64,000 nt of DNA from Mesobacillus campisalis (lineage in GTDB: Bacteria > Bacillota > Bacilli > Bacillales > Cytobacillaceae), in the NCBI RefSeq assembly GCF_000986785.1, contig NZ_LAYY01000014.1, positions 1-64,000 of the forward strand, given 5' to 3'. The position numbers and the translations under genes were made by a program. Within the stretch, counting starts at the first letter, position 1. The number at the start of each line of letters is the position of its first letter. Positions 9,878 to 18,949 of the stretch are shown one piece after another. The notes below the pieces were generated by a model. It did no database searches and was not told the origin of the DNA. It worked only from the letters and a program-made list of their open reading frames with translations.

Positions 9878-9892
9878 GAAAATGATTATCAT
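9878..9892. promoter_or_regulatory. Fur box
   Basis: TGAAAATGATTATCA fits the 7-1-7 Fur consensus TGATAATnATTATCA at 13 of 14 positions. It lies between the divergent permease and binding-protein genes. Confidence 0.8.
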
Positions 9893-9927
9893 TAACATGG
9901 AAATTATAACATAAAGGAGATTAGCAT

Positions 9928-10893
9928 ATGAAAATGAATGTGAATTTTCGCCGACTTTTTCCCACTATAATCATCGGGTTATTGGTGCTTATTATCGCTG
10001 CCTGCGGAAACAATGATTCCTCCCCTGAAACGGAAAACGAAGAAGGAACCGGGAACAAGGAAGTGACCCTGGATTCAGCGATGGGAGAAGTGACCATTCC
10101 TGCCAATGCCGAAAAGATTCTTGCTCCCTACCATGAGGATGCGCTTGTGGCACTGGGCGTTACCCCTGTAGCCAAGTGGGCCATTGGACAAAGCGTACAG
10201 AACTACTTGGAAGAAGACTTAAAGGATGTTCCTCCAATCGAATGGAATGTTCCGGTTGAGCAAGCATTGAGCCATGAGCCCGACCTTATTATTTTACAAA
10301 ATAATATGGACAGTTACGAAGGTTCTTTTGAAGATTATAATAAAATTGCCCCTACTTATTTGATGACAGAAGAAACCGTCAAAGACTGGCGCAAGCAGAT
10401 TGAAACCTTCGGAACCATTCTTGGCAAAGAGGAAGAAGCGAAAAAGCTTTTGAGCGACTACGAAGCCAAGGTAGAAGAAGCACGGAGCCAATTGGAGGAA
10501 GCCCTTGGCGATGAAACAGCAGCTGTTATTTGGGCAGCGGGAAATCAGTTCTACTTGTTTGAACAAGATCGCCACAGTGCGGAAGTTCTGTACTCCGAGC
10601 TTGGAGTCAAGCAGCCGGCGCTAGTCCAGGAACTGGGTGCAGCAGATGCGGCATCATGGAACCCAATTTCGGTCGAGAAGCTTTCCGAGCTTGACGCCGA
10701 CCATGTTTTCCTTTTGGCTCTCGAGGGCGAACAAGGAATCCAGACGCTTGAAGACAGCGCCGTATGGCAAAGCACACCGGCAGCTAAAAACGGAAACGTC
10801 CATATCATCAATGACCCAAGCAATTGGACAAACAAAGGGCTAATTGCTTCCCAGAAGACGATTGAGGATGTTTTAAACGCCGTCGGAAAATAA
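9928..10893 (+). CDS. iron-siderophore ABC transporter substrate-binding lipoprotein
   Basis: The 321-residue protein has a lipobox signal (LLVLIIAACGNN, Cys near residue 27) and a periplasmic-binding-protein class III body. This includes AEKILAPYHEDALVALGVTPV, the EQALSHEPDLIIL core and the late segment WNPISVEKLSELDADHVFLLA, typical of FhuD/FeuA-like proteins. AAGGAG precedes the ATG. It would be the surface receptor for a ferric siderophore, delivering to the two divergent permeases. Ligand identity cannot be told from sequence. Confidence 0.95.
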   Translation: MKMNVNFRRLFPTIIIGLLVLIIAACGNNDSSPETENEEGTGNKEVTLDSAMGEVTIPANAEKILAPYHEDALVALGVTPVAKWAIGQSVQNYLEEDLKDVPPIEWNVPVEQALSHEPDLIILQNNMDSYEGSFEDYNKIAPTYLMTEETVKDWRKQIETFGTILGKEEEAKKLLSDYEAKVEEARSQLEEALGDETAAVIWAAGNQFYLFEQDRHSAEVLYSELGVKQPALVQELGAADAASWNPISVEKLSELDADHVFLLALEGEQGIQTLEDSAVWQSTPAAKNGNVHIINDPSNWTNKGLIASQKTIEDVLNAVGK

Positions 10894-10906
10894 AATTCTT
10901 TTTAAG

Positions 10907-10943
10907 AACTGTCCATCACCTGTCTGTGATGGACAGTTTTTTT
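10907..10943 (+). terminator. terminator after binding-protein gene
   Basis: AACTGTCCATCAC pairs perfectly with GTGATGGACAGTT and is followed by seven T. It lies 14 nt after the stop codon. Confidence 0.9.
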
Positions 10944-10978
10944 ATATTCCATGTTGTAAATGTGTCTATTTCTTTAAA

Positions 10979-10993
10979 TGAAAACGATTATCA
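10979..10993. promoter_or_regulatory. Fur box
   Basis: TGAAAACGATTATCA resembles the 7-1-7 Fur consensus. It lies upstream of the ATPase gene, which therefore has its own iron-responsive control after the preceding terminator. Confidence 0.75.
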
Positions 10994-11087
10994 TTGACTG
11001 TATCGGTAATTCCCTCTACAATAAAGTTATAAATTTTCGTGCTTACTTGAAGTATTCCGCTCGCGCACAACGAAAGGAGAGACTCCA

Positions 11088-11906
11088 ATGCATTCATTGT
11101 CTGCAAAGGATCTAACATTGAGCTATGGTGACACCATTATCATTGATAATTTGGATATAGAAATTCCCAAAGGCGAGATAACGGTTCTCATCGGGGGCAA
11201 TGGCTGCGGGAAGTCCACCCTGCTGCGTTCCTTGGCGCGTTTGCTGAAGCCAAAAAGCGGAAATGTGCTTTTAAATGGCGAAGAAATTGCCAGGATGAAA
11301 ACGAAGGACATCGCCAAAAAGCTGGCCATCCTGCCGCAAAGCCCCGTTACGCCTGAAGGATTGACGGTATATGAGCTTGTGAAGCAAGGGCGCCATCCAT
11401 ACCGCTCGATGATGAAGCAGTGGTCAAAGGAAGATGAAAATGCCGTTCAACAGGCGCTTGAATCAACCAACATCCAGCACCTGCAGGACCGTGCGGTGGA
11501 CTCCTTGTCAGGCGGACAGCGGCAGCGCGCCTGGATTGCCCTGACACTCGCCCAGCAGACCGATATCATTTTGCTGGATGAGCCTACCACCTATTTGGAT
11601 ATGACGCATCAAATCGAAATCCTCGATTTATTGTTTGACCTGAACGAGCAAAAAGGCCATACCGTCGTCATGGTGCTTCACGACCTAAACCTTGCCAGCC
11701 GGTACGCACACCATATGGTGGCCGTAAAAGATAAAAAGATCTACGCACAAGGCAGACCAGAAGACATCATCACCTGTGAATTGGTGCAGGACGTTTTCAA
11801 TATGAAATGTAATATTTCCTGCGACCCGATCTTTGGCACGCCCGTGTGTGTCCCGCACGGAAAAGGACGCTCAGTACGGCAGCAAAGACAGGCTGCAATC
11901 GTCTAA
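11088..11906 (+). CDS. iron-siderophore ABC transporter ATP-binding protein
   Basis: A 272-residue FecE/FhuC-type ATPase. Walker A is [11 protein letters not shown], the signature is [10 protein letters not shown], Walker B is [12 protein letters not shown] and the switch His is in VLHDLN. AAGGAGAG precedes the ATG. It completes the importer with the two FecCD permeases and the lipoprotein. Separate Fur-box control and a stand-alone transcription unit recall YusV of B. subtilis, an ATPase shared by several siderophore importers; sharing here is inference. Confidence 0.95.
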   Translation: MHSLSAKDLTLSYGDTIIIDNLDIEIPKGEITVLIGGNGCGKSTLLRSLARLLKPKSGNVLLNGEEIARMKTKDIAKKLAILPQSPVTPEGLTVYELVKQGRHPYRSMMKQWSKEDENAVQQALESTNIQHLQDRAVDSLSGGQRQRAWIALTLAQQTDIILLDEPTTYLDMTHQIEILDLLFDLNEQKGHTVVMVLHDLNLASRYAHHMVAVKDKKIYAQGRPEDIITCELVQDVFNMKCNISCDPIFGTPVCVPHGKGRSVRQQRQAAIV

Positions 11907-11910
11907 AAAG

Positions 11911-11965
11911 AAACACTGTTTCCATTAGCTGAAATTTATTCAGCTTGCGGAAGCAGTGTTTTTGT
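11911..11965 (+). terminator. terminator after ATPase gene
   Basis: A long hairpin with outer stem AAACACTG/CAGTGTTT and inner stem GCTGAA/TTCAGC is followed by TTTG, just past the stop codon. Confidence 0.75.
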
Positions 11966-12007
11966 TTACTGGCATAAGCCCCGCTTAATGCCGCGGCATC
12001 CCTGTAT

Positions 12008-12036
12008 TAAAAAAAGAAGCACGAAAACCGTGCTTC
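12008..12036 (-). terminator. terminator after SRPBCC gene
   Basis: GAAGCACG-loop-CGTGCTTC is followed by T7 on the minus strand, downstream of the SRPBCC gene. Confidence 0.75.
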
Positions 12037-12076
12037 TCCTGAATCCTACCCCCTGGAATTGCCGAATCCATCCAGT

Positions 12077-12541
12077 TCAATTCATACCCTGCTGCTTCCC
12101 CCCCTCAGCCACCTTCTTCACCCGCTCCAAAAACTCAACGACCACTTTATCGGAAGCAAACACTAAAAACAATTTCAAGAACCATTTTAACGGCTTATTG
12201 GTCACTGTGTATTGAAAGGACGTCTTCTCCTCGTTCAATTTATGTAATTCATATAAAGCAGTTATCTCAAACATGTGTGCGAGTGTGAAACCTACTTTTA
12301 GCATTTTGTGTTCAGGCTCAGCCAAATACTCCAGTGTTTCCACATCATACTCTTCCAAGCGTTTACCTTCCTTGTATTTTTGGCGGTAAATGCTTCCCAC
12401 CTTTCCTTCCGTTATTTTTACAGGCCTGTTTTCAACGACATTCGGCATGATTTGCTGCATCTGCTCCAGAGAGCCGTTTAAAAGCGTCCAGATCTGTTCA
12501 ATTGGGGCATTGATTTCGATTGATTTCGTCCATGTTTTCAT
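12077..12541 (-). CDS. SRPBCC family protein
   Basis: A 154-residue START/SRPBCC-fold protein. Its opening, WTKSIEINAPIEQIWTLLNGSLEQM, is the usual beta-alpha start of polyketide cyclase/dehydrase-like proteins. The middle shows alternating strands (VGSIYRQKYKEGKRLEEYDVETLEY) and the C-terminus is a long amphipathic helix. The family binds hydrophobic ligands; no specific role can be inferred. It is convergent with the siderophore ATPase gene and has its own terminator. Confidence 0.8.
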   Translation of the reverse strand: MKTWTKSIEINAPIEQIWTLLNGSLEQMQQIMPNVVENRPVKITEGKVGSIYRQKYKEGKRLEEYDVETLEYLAEPEHKMLKVGFTLAHMFEITALYELHKLNEEKTSFQYTVTNKPLKWFLKLFLVFASDKVVVEFLERVKKVAEGGKQQGMN

Positions 12542-12678
12542 TGCCTAACCTCCATTGATATTCCATCATATCTTACCAATTATAGTAAGACTCTGTGATC
12601 ATTCATAGGTTATTGAACAAGCCTCTTGCATTCTTTTTCATATATATAAGTATCTCATTTTAAAAGGGGGGGAAGAAC

Positions 12679-12978
12679 GTGAAAAAAAGATATTTACCCA
12701 AGAGGCGCATGAAAGGATTATGCATTCGGGGATACAGGTATTGCGGGCCGCGCTGCAGTGGTCCAGGCAGCCCGGTAAATGCTGTGGACGCCTGCTGCAA
12801 AGCACATGATGAGTGCTTGAACGGCTCTGAATCCCGCTGCCGCTGCGACCGCAGGCTGATCGATTGCCTGAGAAGCCATGTCGACAAGCTTGGTGAAGAA
12901 GGACGAACAGCCAGGTTAATTTCTAATTATATGAAACTGCAAACACTTGTCACTTGTTCTTTTTGCAACCACAAATAG
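12679..12978 (+). CDS. small phospholipase A2-like protein
   Basis: A GTG start follows a strong AAGGGGGGGGAAG site. The basic 99-residue protein contains YCGPRCSGPGSPVNAVDACC, which resembles the calcium-binding loop of PLA2, followed directly by KAHDEC, the PLA2 catalytic His-Asp pair. About ten cysteines in the core suggest disulfides or a compact fold. No signal peptide or transmembrane segment is visible. It would hydrolyse sn-2 ester bonds of phospholipids if active. Whether it is secreted, spore-associated or intracellular cannot be told. It stands alone between divergent neighbours. Confidence 0.7.
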   Translation: MKKRYLPKRRMKGLCIRGYRYCGPRCSGPGSPVNAVDACCKAHDECLNGSESRCRCDRRLIDCLRSHVDKLGEEGRTARLISNYMKLQTLVTCSFCNHK

Positions 12979-13328
12979 CACTTGCCATGGCATCCAGCAA
13001 GCGGCTTTTATGTCGCTTGCTGTACATATATATTGCAAGTTATTAAAAATAAAAAACGAGGGAAAATTCCCCCGCCTTATTCCCCACGGTCTTTTCAACC
13101 AATTGATTCACATTTGACAGCTCCGCAAACGGCTGGTAATTCTTCCCCGAGATCATTGATTAATCTGAAAATACTAATATTTATTTCCAAAAAACCAACT
13201 ACCCTTTTCATCTAAATTATCTAACAAAGGCGCATAAAGTGATTTTATCGTATGAGAAAGGGTTTGGGAACAAGATTCTTTCGTTTATCCACCAGAGCGT
13301 TTTGAAGCACCAGAACCGTCCCCCTGCT
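12979..13328. other. 350-nt gap with no supported gene
   Basis: The stretch holds a strong hairpin at about 13006-13034 (CAGCAAGCG/CGCTTGCTG) without a clear T tract, an AT-rich interval, and one GGGACGGTTCT element at its right end. I see no convincing ribosome binding site plus ORF. Confidence 0.5.
13303..13327 (-). repeat. GGGACGGTTCT element, copy 3
   Basis: The minus strand reads GCAGGGGGACGGTTCTGG followed by TGCTTCA. It begins 2 nt after the tctC stop codon. Short flanking arms AGCA/TGCT can pair. Confidence 0.7.
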
Positions 13329-14330
13329 CTATTTTCTGATTCCTGTTTCTTCGGCGAGTTGAGTGTAGTGCTGGGTTTCTGCTTTGACTGCTTTGGTGAA
13401 GTCTTCCGAGTTTAGGTAGGCTGGGGTCAGTTTTATTTTTTCAATCTGTTCAAGGAATTGTTCGTCTTGCTGCATTTTTTCAACGGCCTGCTCCCATTTT
13501 TCAATGATTTCATCAGGAGTGCCGACGGCAAAGGACAATCCGGTCCACCATTTGACAGTGAGCCCTTCAAAGCCTTCCTCTTCTACAGTAGGGACGTCAG
13601 GGAAGAGCGGACTTCTTTCCTCCGATTGGACGGCAAGAACTTTGATTTTACCTGCCTCCACTAGCGGGGCGAGTTCACCCGCTGCATGGACAGCAAGGAT
13701 GACATGCCCTCCGGCCACTTTGGCTGCGGAATCTGAGGCACCCTCGGATGAGACCATGGAGGTTTTCTTATAGTCGACCCCGGTTGATTTCAGCCATTCC
13801 GCCACCCCGAACGAGGAGAAGCCTGCTGGACCGACACTCGCCCAGGTCAGCTTTTCAGGGTTGGCTTTGACCCAGTCTGTAAATTCTTTGAAGCTGTTCC
13901 ACTGGGCATCGGCCTTGACCGCATACACCAGGGCCCCTTCTGCTACTTTGGCGGCCAGAATGTGATCTTTGCTCGTCATCGATGGGTTGGAATTTCCTGC
14001 TTCATACATCGTGGTGGAGGAATTATTGTTCATAAGAACCGTATACCCATCCGGTTTTGCTTCTTTCAACGCATATTGGGCCCCAATCAATCCCCCGCCC
14101 CCGGGTTTGTTGGTCACCACAATCGACTCTCCCCACTCTTTGCTGAGATACTCGGCAACCGCGCGGGCAGACAGGTCCACCCCGCCTCCTGCCGCGAATG
14201 GCACTACAAGCTCAATCTGCCTTTTCGGGTAATCGTCTGCTGTTTCTTGCTTCGAACCTGTGGAGCATCCCGATAAAACCATTGCCGACAATAACAAAAC
14301 TGAAAGCATCCATTGTACTTTTTTCATCAT
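13329..14330 (-). CDS. tctC: tripartite tricarboxylate transporter substrate-binding lipoprotein TctC
   Basis: A 333-residue binding protein with the lipobox signal LLLSAMVLSGCSTG and the family motif YPKRQIELVVPFAAGGGVDLSAR, followed by VVTNKPGGGGLIGAQ. It captures tricarboxylates or related organic acids outside the membrane and passes them to the TctAB membrane part encoded immediately upstream in the same unit. The 13-nt spacing to tctA supports co-transcription. No two-component regulator gene is next to the cluster. A second in-frame ATG one codon later is equally possible. Confidence 0.92.
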   Translation of the reverse strand: MMKKVQWMLSVLLLSAMVLSGCSTGSKQETADDYPKRQIELVVPFAAGGGVDLSARAVAEYLSKEWGESIVVTNKPGGGGLIGAQYALKEAKPDGYTVLMNNNSSTTMYEAGNSNPSMTSKDHILAAKVAEGALVYAVKADAQWNSFKEFTDWVKANPEKLTWASVGPAGFSSFGVAEWLKSTGVDYKKTSMVSSEGASDSAAKVAGGHVILAVHAAGELAPLVEAGKIKVLAVQSEERSPLFPDVPTVEEEGFEGLTVKWWTGLSFAVGTPDEIIEKWEQAVEKMQQDEQFLEQIEKIKLTPAYLNSEDFTKAVKAETQHYTQLAEETGIRK

Positions 14331-14343
14331 CGTCCCTCCCTGT

Positions 14344-15861
14344 TTAAGAAAACTCTGCCTGTTCTCCCGTTTCTTGCAAAATTCTGTTTTTTGTCCTTTT
14401 CATCAGGAAAATGGACAAACCCAAAAAGATGACTGCAAAAATCAGAATCGTTAAGGAAATCGGCCGTTGGATGAAAATGGCCAGGCTTCCCGACGACATT
14501 TCCATGGATTGAATAAACGAGCTTTCGATTTTCGGGCCAAGAACAACACACAACACAAACGGGATGATGGGCCATTTGTATTTATGGAACAAGTAGCCGA
14601 GCACACCAAAGACGGCGGCGACAACCACATCAAACAGGCTGTTCCGCACCGAATAGGCGCCGAGGATGCTGATCAGTAAAATGATGGGCGCAAGGATGCC
14701 AAACGGGACTTCGGTCAGCTTCGCCCATAACCCTACAAGCGGGAGATTCAGCACGAGCAAGATGACATTGCCGACAAACATGCTGGCGATAATGAGCCAG
14801 ACGATGTGGCTGTTTTGTTCAAACAGGACAGGGCCCGGGGTTAATCCATAAATCATCAGCGCCGCGAGCAAAACAGCCAGCGGCGGGGAGGCTGGAATCC
14901 CCAGTGATAGCAGGGGAATGAACCCGCCGGAGCTGGTGCCGTTGTTGGCGGATTCAGGACCGGCCACTCCTTCGATCGCCCCTTTCCCGAATTTCTCGGG
15001 ATGCTTCGAGACTTTCTTTTCCAGATCGTATGATAAAAACGAGGTGATCGTCGCCGATATCCCAGGAAGAATGCCAAGGAAAAAGCCTAGAAAGCTCCCT
15101 CTCATAATGGGCATGAAGCTGACACGCAGATCGTCTTTATTGGGATAGACGCCTTTTATTTTGATCCGCTCCTTCACATGCCTCTTCTCCTCCAGCCCCT
15201 TGAGGACCTCCGATATCGCGAAAAGGCCGATGATCATGCTCACCATCTCGAAGCCGCCCAAAAGGGACGTGAACCCATAATCAAACCTCGGAATTCCCGA
15301 AGTGGCGCCAATGCCGACAAAGGCAAACAGGAAACCAAACAAACCCATGATGAACGATTTTTTAAACGAATAGCCTGTTAAGTTGAACAGAACGAGTAAG
15401 GCAATCAGCATTAACGTAAAATATTCAGGCGGCCCGAACTTCAATGCCTGATCGGCAAGGATGGGGGCAAAGAGGACCAGGCCAAGCAATCCGATGATGC
15501 CCGCAATGAAAGACCCTATTGCCGCGATGCCGAGAGCTGGCCCGGCACGGCCTGCCTGTGCGAGCGGATAGCCGTCAATCGTCGCCGGCACGGAAGAAGA
15601 TTCCCCCGGGATGTTCATTAAAATGGCCGTGGTTGAACCGCCATACATCGAGCCGTAATAAATTCCAGCCATCATGATCAAGCCTTGGGCTGGTTCCAGG
15701 ACGGTCGTGACCGGTAAAAGGATGGCAATTGCCGATGTGGGTCCGAGGCCCGGGAGCACTCCGACCAGAGTGCCCAGCAGCGAGCCGATCACCACAATCA
15801 GAAGATTGAACGGAGTCAAAACTTCACTGAGTCCATTCAACAAGTATCCAATCGATTCCAA
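14344..15861 (-). CDS. tctA: tripartite tricarboxylate transporter large membrane subunit TctA
   Basis: A 505-residue, roughly 12-helix membrane protein of the TctA family. The diagnostic N-terminal segment [21 protein letters not shown] and the repeat-related [20 protein letters not shown] are present, with [20 protein letters not shown] between them. AAGGAGGGG precedes the ATG. It forms the transport pathway with the small subunit encoded 14 nt upstream. Energy comes from an ion gradient in characterised members; substrate may be citrate or another carboxylate. Confidence 0.95.
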   Translation of the reverse strand: MESIGYLLNGLSEVLTPFNLLIVVIGSLLGTLVGVLPGLGPTSAIAILLPVTTVLEPAQGLIMMAGIYYGSMYGGSTTAILMNIPGESSSVPATIDGYPLAQAGRAGPALGIAAIGSFIAGIIGLLGLVLFAPILADQALKFGPPEYFTLMLIALLVLFNLTGYSFKKSFIMGLFGFLFAFVGIGATSGIPRFDYGFTSLLGGFEMVSMIIGLFAISEVLKGLEEKRHVKERIKIKGVYPNKDDLRVSFMPIMRGSFLGFFLGILPGISATITSFLSYDLEKKVSKHPEKFGKGAIEGVAGPESANNGTSSGGFIPLLSLGIPASPPLAVLLAALMIYGLTPGPVLFEQNSHIVWLIIASMFVGNVILLVLNLPLVGLWAKLTEVPFGILAPIILLISILGAYSVRNSLFDVVVAAVFGVLGYLFHKYKWPIIPFVLCVVLGPKIESSFIQSMEMSSGSLAIFIQRPISLTILIFAVIFLGLSIFLMKRTKNRILQETGEQAEFS

Positions 15862-15875
15862 TGGCTCCCCTCCTT

Positions 15876-16337
15876 CTAGATGTCAAAAATTCCGCTGGGG
15901 ACCGGGGTTTTCAGCAGGACAATGAATATTGCATAAAGAACAGCTGTCATGATTATGCCGAAGAGGATGGAAAACAGCCAACGGTACTGGCCAATCATTT
16001 TTACCAGCGCGATCGACACTGCCAGGGTGCTGACAGTATAGCCTAACCAGGAGATTAGATAGCAGTATAGAAAAATGAGTGAGATGGTGAGAAGCAGTGT
16101 AATGCGGGTTTTCCCAGAAGGAAACTGTACTTTTCTCTCGTCCTCCGCCCGCTCGAAATACAAACTGATGCCAAACAGGACCAGAAGCAGGCCGATCATG
16201 CCGGGAAGAGCATGGTCGCCCGTTAATAAATGCCGGCTGTAGGAATAGAGCTTGCTTGCTTCATACAAGGACAACAATCCGAACAGAACGGCAACAGACC
16301 CGCCAACCTTTTTCTCGGTAAAAAGCCTGCTGGCCAT
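15876..16337 (-). CDS. tctB: tripartite tricarboxylate transporter small membrane subunit TctB
   Basis: The start MASRLFTEKK at 16337 follows GGGGGG at good spacing; 13 extra upstream codons are open but unsupported. The 153-residue protein has four predicted hydrophobic segments (VAVLFGLLSLYEA, ALPGMIGLLLVLFGISLYF, ITLLLTISLIFLYCYLI, and a C-terminal pair), matching the TctB family. It is the first gene of the tctB-tctA-tctC unit, a common gene order for this transporter class. Confidence 0.88.
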   Translation of the reverse strand: MASRLFTEKKVGGSVAVLFGLLSLYEASKLYSYSRHLLTGDHALPGMIGLLLVLFGISLYFERAEDERKVQFPSGKTRITLLLTISLIFLYCYLISWLGYTVSTLAVSIALVKMIGQYRWLFSILFGIIMTAVLYAIFIVLLKTPVPSGIFDI

Positions 16338-16481
16338 TTCATCCCCCCCTGTCTTTGGGCAAAAAAGGCCCTGCAACGTTTAATTCACTATCAAACGAAG
16401 CAAGGCCTTTATCACCCTCGATACCATCCACTATAGTAAAAAATACTATGCGGAGAGGACGCTTTTTATCACTATGTTATG

Positions 16482-16508
16482 GAAGCAAAGGGACGGTTCT
16501 TCTGCTTC
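16482..16508 (+). repeat. GGGACGGTTCT element, copy 4
   Basis: GAAGCAAAGGGACGGTTCTT is followed by CTGCTTC. The GAAGCA and TGCTTC arms form a small hairpin around the core. It ends a few bases past the wrbA stop codon and is inverted relative to copies 1-3. Confidence 0.7.
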
Positions 16509-16512
16509 CTTT

Positions 16513-17124
16513 TTATTGATTTCCTTTTTTCACCCATTCGGCAACCGTTACGGTGCGCTTTGCCTGATGCTTAACAGCACCCTCTACGTCTTCAATCATC
16601 TTTCCGTCCTGGCCAACCGTTACACTTGTGCCATACGGGTTGCCGCCTGCCCCGAACAATACTGGATCAGTATAGCCCGGTGTCGCGATAATCGCTCCCC
16701 AGTGCATCATCGATGTATACAAGGACAGCAGTGTCGCTTCCTGGCCGCCGTGCGGGTTTTGGGCTGAAGTCATCGCGCTGACGACTTTGTTGACAGTCTT
16801 GCCGCTGGCCCATAGTCCGCCCTGAGTATCAAGGAACTGTTTCATTTGCGATGGCATGTTTCCGAACCTTGTAGGTACGCTGAAGATCAGTGCGTCCGCC
16901 CATTCAACATCTTCTGAAGTAACTACCGGTACATCTTTTGTTGCTTCGACAGTCGCCTTCCATGCATCATTGCCCTCAATCACGGATTCAGGAGCCAGTT
17001 CTTCCACCTTGAAGATTTTGACCTCTGCTCCCGCTTCTTTTGCTCCTTCCGCTGCCCATTTTGATAGCTGATAGTTTGTTCCACCCATACTGTAGAAAAT
17101 TACTGCTACATTTACATTTGACAT
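16513..17124 (-). CDS. wrbA: WrbA-type NAD(P)H:quinone oxidoreductase (flavodoxin fold)
   Basis: The start MSNVNVAVIFYSMGG follows CAAGGAGG; 16 upstream codons are open but not needed. The 203-residue protein has the FMN phosphate loop FYSMGGTNYQL near residues 10-20, SVPTRFGNMPSQMKQFLD and SAQNPHGGQEATLLSLYTSMMHWG, all diagnostic of type IV NQO/WrbA. It would reduce quinones by two electrons, protecting against redox stress. It is monocistronic. A dispersed repeat lies right after the stop. Confidence 0.92.
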   Translation of the reverse strand: MSNVNVAVIFYSMGGTNYQLSKWAAEGAKEAGAEVKIFKVEELAPESVIEGNDAWKATVEATKDVPVVTSEDVEWADALIFSVPTRFGNMPSQMKQFLDTQGGLWASGKTVNKVVSAMTSAQNPHGGQEATLLSLYTSMMHWGAIIATPGYTDPVLFGAGGNPYGTSVTVGQDGKMIEDVEGAVKHQAKRTVTVAEWVKKGNQ

Positions 17125-17348
17125 GTCTTCAACCTCCTTGGTAATTGGGGCTCCAAATAGATTTGGAACCATTCATATCTCTCTACCCCACTATTGGGTC
17201 ATCTATTCCGCAAATATCTCCGTTTCAAGATATTTGTTAAACTTTTAACTTTAAAGTCTACTATGAATAACTAGAAACAGTCCCCTGGTTTTGAAAATAT
17301 TGTATAATAGATGAGACATTAGATAAATTACCTGGAGGAAGTGCTGCG

Positions 17349-18365
17349 ATGGAGATGTTGAAAGAGATTAGGGTCGGCGGGGTCGATTTAAAATGGGATT
17401 TGACCACGGGAAAAGTCCTGTTCGAAGGTGGAGATGTCGTCTTTTTTTGGATTTCTGCCATGAAGACATTTTTTGATACCATCCGGGATATTTCCGGCCT
17501 TGAGGCTACCAATCTAGTATTGGAAACCACTGGCTTTCGTCAAGGATTAATTGTCGGCGAAGGGTTCAAGGAAATGAAACATATTGATTCTTCCAACGTG
17601 GTGGACTGGCTTTCCAGCACGTACGCTCCAGCAGGCTGGGGAAAAGCGGAAATCATTGAAATAGATAAAGAAAAAGGCTCCTTTACGCTCAGGATCCAAG
17701 ATGACTGGGAATACAAACTGAATGCGTTGAGTAACCAAAAAAACAAGGGTATTTTTGTACCCTCCCATTACGCAGGGGTCCTTACCGGCCTGTTTGGCAG
17801 GACGTTTTGGTACAAGGTCCTTCAATATCAGGACGAGGACAATCCATATAGTGTAATCGAATACTTCCCTTCGGAAATGGACATTGAACAAAATATCCAC
17901 GAGCTTTCCAGAAGGCAGGAAGCACAGCATATCCGGGATCTGGAACAAGTTGTCGAGGAAAAAACCAAGATGCTGCAAAAGTTGGTAAAAGAGCTTTCAT
18001 CTCCAATTATACCGGTCCTGGAAGGGATCATCGTTGTCCCGATGATTGGCAGCTATGATGAAGAAAGAGCCGAAGACCTGATCACTAATACGCTCAATCA
18101 GCTTCCAAAGCATCAAGCAAATTACCTCTTGCTCGATCTAACGGGACTTAACAAGGAAATCTCCCAGCATACCGCTGCCCTGATTGACAAATTGGGTTCC
18201 GCAGCCAGGCTCCTTGGAACCGAAGTCATTTTGGTGGGCATATCAGCTGAACTAGCGTTGATCATTTCCCAAACCTTGATCGACTTGAAAAAATATGAAT
18301 GCCTGCAGACCCTTCAGCATGGCATCTATTATGCTCTTGGAAAAAGCGGGAGAAGAATAGTATAA
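17349..18365 (+). CDS. RsbR-like protein: V4R-type sensory domain plus STAS domain
   Basis: A 338-residue two-domain protein. The N-terminal part (about 1-190) resembles V4R/XylR_N sensory domains, with SGLEATNLVLETTGFRQGLIVGEGFKEM and the APAGWGKAEIIEID segment. A helical linker (ELSRRQEAQHIRDLEQVVEEKTK) leads to a C-terminal STAS domain starting PIIPVLEGIIVVPMIGSYDEERA. The Thr in LLLDLTGLNKE matches the first kinase-targeted Thr of stressosome RsbR proteins, and the Thr in LLGTEVILVGIS may be the second. It probably feeds an input into the stressosome/sigma-B cascade; the signal is unknown. GGAGGAAG precedes the ATG. Confidence 0.8.
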   Translation: MEMLKEIRVGGVDLKWDLTTGKVLFEGGDVVFFWISAMKTFFDTIRDISGLEATNLVLETTGFRQGLIVGEGFKEMKHIDSSNVVDWLSSTYAPAGWGKAEIIEIDKEKGSFTLRIQDDWEYKLNALSNQKNKGIFVPSHYAGVLTGLFGRTFWYKVLQYQDEDNPYSVIEYFPSEMDIEQNIHELSRRQEAQHIRDLEQVVEEKTKMLQKLVKELSSPIIPVLEGIIVVPMIGSYDEERAEDLITNTLNQLPKHQANYLLLDLTGLNKEISQHTAALIDKLGSAARLLGTEVILVGISAELALIISQTLIDLKKYECLQTLQHGIYYALGKSGRRIV

Positions 18366-18469
18366 AAAATGAGCTGCCAGGCTGCATGGCGGCTCTTATT
18401 TTATTTGGAAGCTTTGCATCAGGGTTGTCCTCGTTCGTTGGATGGCTCGATGCCCTGGATTATTTGTCG

Positions 18470-18858
18470 ATTACCCTAGTTTATTTTCCAATTTTGCAGT
18501 TTTATTTTCCAATTTGCCAAGTTCATTCGCCGATACTCGCTCTTTATTTGCCAGTTTCCTATTTTTATTTGCCAGAGTGTTATTCTATTGTCCGATTTGA
18601 CACGCCTATTGTCGGGTTTCGCGATTTTATTTGCCGTTTTCCCACTTCTATTTGCCGCACCATTTTCAGTTGTCCAGTTTGACACTCCTATTGTCGGGTT
18701 TCCCGCTTTTATTTGCCGTTTTCCCACTTCTATTTGCCCAACCATTTTCTATTGTCCGGTTTGACACTCCTATTGTCGGGTTTCGCGTTTTTATTTGCCA
18801 ATTTCCCGCTTTTATTTTCCGATCTCACCGCTCTATTTGCCGCCGGCACTTTCTATGG
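18470..18858. repeat. degenerate tandem repeats, family A (TTYTATTTGCC), array 1
   Basis: About 18 imperfect units with a period near 21 nt, consensus TTYTATTTGCCGNTTTCCC. Variants are TATTGTCC, TATTGTCGGG and TTATTTTCC. A block reading TTTTATTTGCCGTTTTCCCA plus CTTCTATTTGCC occurs twice verbatim near 18640 and 18705. The array fills the gap between two convergent genes. Units drift in sequence but keep spacing, unlike CRISPR repeats. Confidence 0.85.
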
Positions 18859-18949
18859 TCTGGCTCCTACCTCCGCACACAACTAAACCAAAGAAAAAGC
18901 GCAAATGTCCTGGAACATTTACGCTTCGCTCACCAAACTGGAATGATCC

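Noticed and set aside
13006-13034. Terminator for the phospholipase A2-like gene
   Set aside because: The hairpin is strong but is not followed by a T tract in the rightward direction, so termination is not supported.
18470-18858. CRISPR array
   Set aside because: Repeat units are degenerate and contiguous, with no constant direct repeat separated by unique spacers and no cas genes nearby.
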